Assembly: GCA_041648305.1 (NCBI GenBank)
Contig: JBAZPI010000033.1
Span: forward strand, 1 to 7,995
DNA length: 7,995 nucleotides
Direction of reading: 5' to 3'
Source of the DNA: JABILX01 sp041648305
GTDB lineage: Bacteria > Patescibacteriota > Gracilibacteria > UBA1369 > LOWO2-01-FULL-3
A program made the position numbers and the translations under genes. Positions 6,513 through 7,995 of the stretch are shown here, piece by piece (position 1 is the first letter of the stretch; each line of letters opens with the position of its first letter). The notes beneath the pieces were generated by a model. The model was not told the DNA's origin and made no database searches. It was given only the letters and a program-made list of their open reading frames with translations.

Positions 6513-6522
6513 AACCTGTAAA
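6513..6522 (-). repeat. Further copy of the TTTACAGGTT mini-repeat
   Basis: AACCTGTAAA is the reverse complement of the ten-base TTTACAGGTT found at 2375-2384 and 2431-2440 in the palindrome array. It lies between the secDF terminator and the tRNA debris, 4 kb from the other copies. Confidence 0.45.
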
Positions 6523-6557
6523 CTTCAAAATGGCAATTGCAACAACAATTGTGATTC

Positions 6558-6620
6558 GCGCGCCCGTAGCTTAATGGATAAAGCTCTGGTCTTCGGCCCG
6601 TCGGAACGCCGGGCGATTCC
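6558..6620 (+). pseudogene. Truncated tRNA-Arg copy (5' half only)
   Basis: Bases 6558-6596 are identical to 6649-6687, covering the acceptor 5' strand, D-arm and anticodon arm up to CTTCGG of the intact tRNA 91 bp downstream. After that the sequence breaks: there is no 3' anticodon strand, T-loop or CCA end. The following GCCGGGCGATTCC (6608-6620) recurs exactly at 6784-6796. Not expected to fold as a tRNA. Confidence 0.8.
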
Positions 6621-6650
6621 TACAAAACAAAAACAAACCATCATCACCGC

Positions 6651-6725
6651 GCGCCCGTAGCTTAATGGATAAAGCTCTGGTCTTCGGAACCAGCGATGTG
6701 GGTTCGATTCCCCCCGGGCGCACCA
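6651..6725 (+). tRNA. tRNA-Arg (anticodon UCG)
   Basis: Cloverleaf read by eye: acceptor GCGCCCG pairs perfectly with CGGGCGC; D-arm GCTTAATGGATAAAGC; anticodon stem CTGGT/ACCAG around loop CTTCGGA, so bases 34-36 are TCG, reading CGA and probably other CGN arginine codons by wobble. The T-arm is GTGGG-TTCGATT-CCCCC with one T-C mismatch in the stem. Discriminator A and an encoded CCA end at 6725, for 75 nt in all. It is the only complete tRNA in a cluster of partial copies. No clear promoter is visible directly upstream. Confidence 0.93.
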
Positions 6726-6783
6726 TGGCGCGGCCGTCAGGCCAGCGCTCCTCAAAAAAGCATCGCGCTCCAGCCCGCACAGA

Positions 6784-6810
6784 GCCGGGCGATTCCCGTC
6801 GGGCACACCA
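6784..6810 (+). pseudogene. tRNA 3'-end remnant
   Basis: GCCGGGCGATTCCCG resembles a T-arm that has lost two loop bases. It is followed by TCGGGCACACCA, similar to the acceptor 3' strand plus ACCA of the intact tRNA. No matching 5' acceptor strand (GTGCCCG) exists upstream, so this is a fragment. It abuts the stop codon of the next minus-strand gene at 6811. Confidence 0.55.
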
Positions 6811-7059
6811 CTAAATCACATCACGCAGAACAGCCCGAAGACGCCTCTCAACCTCCCTAAGAATTTTTTCAGGAGACACTCCGTTCTCCTTCAAAGAACC
6901 TATCTCCTTCAAAACCTCCTCCGCAGTTTCCACCCTGCCCTTAGTCACAGCAGTAGCTACAGCCAAAAGTACAGAATTGTCAGCACTATCTCTATACCTC
7001 TTCAGTTCCTCGTCAAGTTTATCACATTTTGACACCCTTTCTTTGCTTCCTCTAGCCAT
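6811..7059 (-). CDS. Small charged helical protein, function unknown
   Basis: An 82-residue, strongly charged product (MARGSKERVSKCDKLDEELK...) predicted by eye to be almost entirely helical, with heptad-like stretches at about 45-80 (EEVLKEIGSLK, ILREVERRLRAVL) that suggest dimerisation or a partner-binding helix bundle. It has no membrane segment and only one cysteine. I do not recognise a family. The ATG at 7059 is preferred over 7098 because a promoter-like pair places the -10 box over the 7098 start. The 13 extra residues would also be hydrophobic and out of character. Third positions favour G and T, as in the other minus-strand genes. The stop abuts the tRNA remnant. No Shine-Dalgarno is visible. 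Confidence 0.7.
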   Translation of the reverse strand: MARGSKERVSKCDKLDEELKRYRDSADNSVLLAVATAVTKGRVETAEEVLKEIGSLKENGVSPEKILREVERRLRAVLRDVI

Positions 7060-7085
7060 AAAATAAATGGTTAAAAAACAAAAAG

Positions 7086-7114
7086 AACATAACTCCAAAA
7101 CATAAAACAGTCAA
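7086..7114 (-). promoter_or_regulatory. Likely promoter of the 82-residue protein gene
   Basis: On the minus strand, -35 TTGACT (7114-7109), a 17-bp spacer and -10 TATGTT (7091-7086). Transcription would start near 7079, about 20 nt before the ATG at 7059. Confidence 0.5.
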
Positions 7115-7159
7115 CTACGCTTCAAAAAAAATTGATTTAACAGATTGGCAGGAAAACCA

Positions 7160-7173
7160 GAGCTTTTTAGCTC
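7160..7173. promoter_or_regulatory. Small inverted repeat next to a -35 box
   Basis: GAGCT-TTTT-AGCTC, 5-bp arms, ends 7 bp before the TTGACA at 7181. It could be an operator or a chance palindrome. Confidence 0.25.
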
Positions 7174-7180
7174 ATTAACG

Positions 7181-7209
7181 TTGACAGTTCCTCGATTCCG
7201 TATGATAAT
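7181..7209 (+). promoter_or_regulatory. Near-consensus sigma-70 promoter
   Basis: Perfect -35 TTGACA (7181-7186), 17-bp spacer, -10 GATAAT (7204-7209, one mismatch). Transcription should begin near 7216, about 25 nt before the ATG at 7241. This decides the start of the downstream gene against the longer frame from 7145. Confidence 0.75.
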
Positions 7210-7240
7210 ATCATCTCTACACCCCCTACACCCACCCAAC

Positions 7241-7657
7241 ATGCCATCCGAAAGCTTTAAAACAAGAAGCGGTGACCACTACCTTTCGGCACCTCCAACA
7301 CGCGAAACCACACCTGAACAAATCAGAAACATCATAACAATAATCCTCCAAACATTGGCACAAGCAGGCTACTCCAAAGTAAAGTACGACGCTTGGGCAA
7401 CCGCATTTACGAAAGGCCCAACCCCTCCTCGGGAAGAACCGATTTTAATACACGCGTGCAAATGGGGAGTTCCTGCCGAAATCGTGCAAACAGGCGTACG
7501 CATCGTTTTCAGAGCCGCCTCCCCGCATTACAGAGAAACACGCCAAATCATAAACACCGCAATCCCGTGGTTCACAACCCTTCAACCAGATCAAATATAT
7601 TCCAACTTCCCGGAAATAGGCACAATCATGTTTACATTCGCAGTAAAACAAACCTAA
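7241..7657 (+). CDS. Hypothetical soluble protein, 138 residues
   Basis: I recognise no family. The product (MPSESFKTRSGDHYLSAPPT...) has a polar, Pro/Thr-rich start, a likely helix at 28-44 (EQIRNIITIILQTLAQAG), then mixed strand/helix segments including a stretch around ILIHACKWGVP and VRIVFRAASP. There is no signal peptide or membrane segment. The start at 7241 is set by the strong promoter at 7181-7209; the frame upstream to 7145 would be read through promoter DNA. The leader before the ATG is C-rich and has no Shine-Dalgarno. Codon third positions are A/C-rich like the other plus-strand genes, which supports real coding. It converges on the 51-residue minus-strand gene with stops 8 bp apart. 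Confidence 0.7.
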   Translation: MPSESFKTRSGDHYLSAPPTRETTPEQIRNIITIILQTLAQAGYSKVKYDAWATAFTKGPTPPREEPILIHACKWGVPAEIVQTGVRIVFRAASPHYRETRQIINTAIPWFTTLQPDQIYSNFPEIGTIMFTFAVKQT

Positions 7658-7665
7658 TGGGAACG

Positions 7666-7821
7666 CTAAAACTCATACTTAACCAAGGGCCTTTGAACTC
7701 GCTGGAAACATTCCTTTCTTAAAAAAACATCTAATCCTTTTTCCAAGAAAACCTCATACATCAAATCCTCTCGATCTCGAGTACAAAACTTCAAAATGAA
7801 TTGTCGTTCAGCTGTAAGCAT
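7666..7821 (-). CDS. Small protein of 51 residues, apparently leaderless, function unknown
   Basis: Frame MLTAERQFILKFCTRDR... ending LVKYEF and TAG (7668-7666). The product is charged and mixed, with no membrane segment, and contains two Cys (C13, C38). I do not recognise it. The case for a real gene is the promoter: consensus TTGACA and TATAAT boxes, with the ATG only 8 bp after the -10, so transcription should start at or within a few bases of the ATG. Third positions favour T and G like the other minus-strand genes. It is convergent with the 138-residue gene. It could be a regulator or one member of a small two-gene module; neither is shown. Confidence 0.65.
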   Translation of the reverse strand: MLTAERQFILKFCTRDREDLMYEVFLEKGLDVFLRKECFQRVQRPLVKYEF

Positions 7822-7829
7822 AGGGGTAA

Positions 7830-7857
7830 ATTATACGCGAAAACAAGAATATGTCAA
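7830..7857 (-). promoter_or_regulatory. Consensus sigma-70 promoter for the 51-residue gene
   Basis: On the minus strand, perfect -35 TTGACA (7857-7852), 16-bp spacer, perfect -10 TATAAT (7835-7830). The strongest promoter match in the window. Confidence 0.85.
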
Positions 7858-7995
7858 CACGGATAATAACTAAAAAGGCACGAGTTTTTTCAGTTGTCGA
7901 TTTGAGAAGAGATTTCGTTGATTAGGAGGCTTTTCGGTACGAAAAGCCAGCGTTTTGAGTGACGAATGCAAAAAAGTGATGAAAGAATCAATGCA
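7858..7995. other. Right-edge segment without a convincing gene
   Basis: Two of the three minus-strand frames remain open from the window edge. One runs to a TAG at 7872-7870 (41 residues, ending QLKKLVPF); the other stops near 7894. This could be the tail of a gene entering from the right, but with two open frames and no recognisable product it is not called. On the plus strand AGGAGG (7924-7929) has no ATG, GTG or TTG at a suitable distance. Confidence 0.4.
7928..7948. repeat. Perfect 9-bp inverted repeat (hairpin)
   Basis: GGCTTTTCG-GTA-CGAAAAGCC. Neither strand has a T-run directly after the stem, so it is not a standard terminator. It may be a processing hairpin, protein-binding site or part of a dispersed repeat. 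Confidence 0.6.

Noticed and set aside
6525..6806. Minus-strand open frame across the tRNA region with GESNPHRWFRRPELYPLSYG.
   Set aside because: This is the familiar false protein obtained by translating the antisense of a tRNA gene; the frame covers the tRNA and its fragments.
7145..7240. Extension of the 138-residue protein to an ATG at 7145.
   Set aside because: The near-consensus promoter at 7181-7209 lies downstream of this ATG, so the message would not contain it.
7922..7995. Plus-strand gene start after AGGAGG at 7924-7929.
   Set aside because: No start codon at a usable distance, and the Shine-Dalgarno-like bases are part of, or next to, the hairpin arm.

Overview
The window looks like chromosomal DNA from an uncultivated bacterium, most plausibly a Candidate Phyla Radiation (Patescibacteria) member of the Peregrinibacteria/Gracilibacteria kind. 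This is an inference from style: a fused SecD-SecF, no convincing Shine-Dalgarno sites, promoters placed almost on top of start codons, many short unrecognised genes, and in-frame low-complexity repeats. The standard code fits: a 1087-residue frame is read without an internal TGA. Six stops are visible and none is TGA (three TAA, three TAG). No database search was possible.

Layout. 1-1191 (minus): 5' part of a single-pass membrane protein whose acidic tail ends in a tandem VVVED repeat running off the left edge. 1192-1350: divergent promoter region. 1351-2364 (plus): mannose-1-phosphate guanylyltransferase. 2365-2603: repeat-rich gap with TTCCCCGGGGAA palindromes in a duplicated 70-bp unit. 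2604-3149 (plus): cupin of the mannose-6-phosphate isomerase type. 3178-6441 (plus): a fused SecDF carrying a parvulin-type prolyl isomerase module inside the SecD exported domain and an extra membrane hairpin. 6466-6493: terminator. 6558-6810: one intact tRNA-Arg(UCG) amid tRNA fragments. 6811-7059 (minus): 82-residue helical protein. 7241-7657 (plus): 138-residue unknown protein behind a near-consensus promoter. 7666-7821 (minus): 51-residue unknown protein behind a consensus promoter, apparently leaderless. 7858-7995: no convincing gene, one perfect hairpin.

How the genes fit together. The guanylyltransferase and the cupin supply GDP-mannose for surface glycans. SecDF drives late steps of protein export and here seems to bring its own foldase to the exit side of the translocon. 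The left-edge membrane protein would be an export client. The common thread is the cell envelope, although only guanylyltransferase plus cupin form a true pathway pair.

The strongest candidate for something undescribed is the SecDF-parvulin architecture. The repeat system around and inside the mannose genes comes next, then the tRNA debris and the leaderless small gene.
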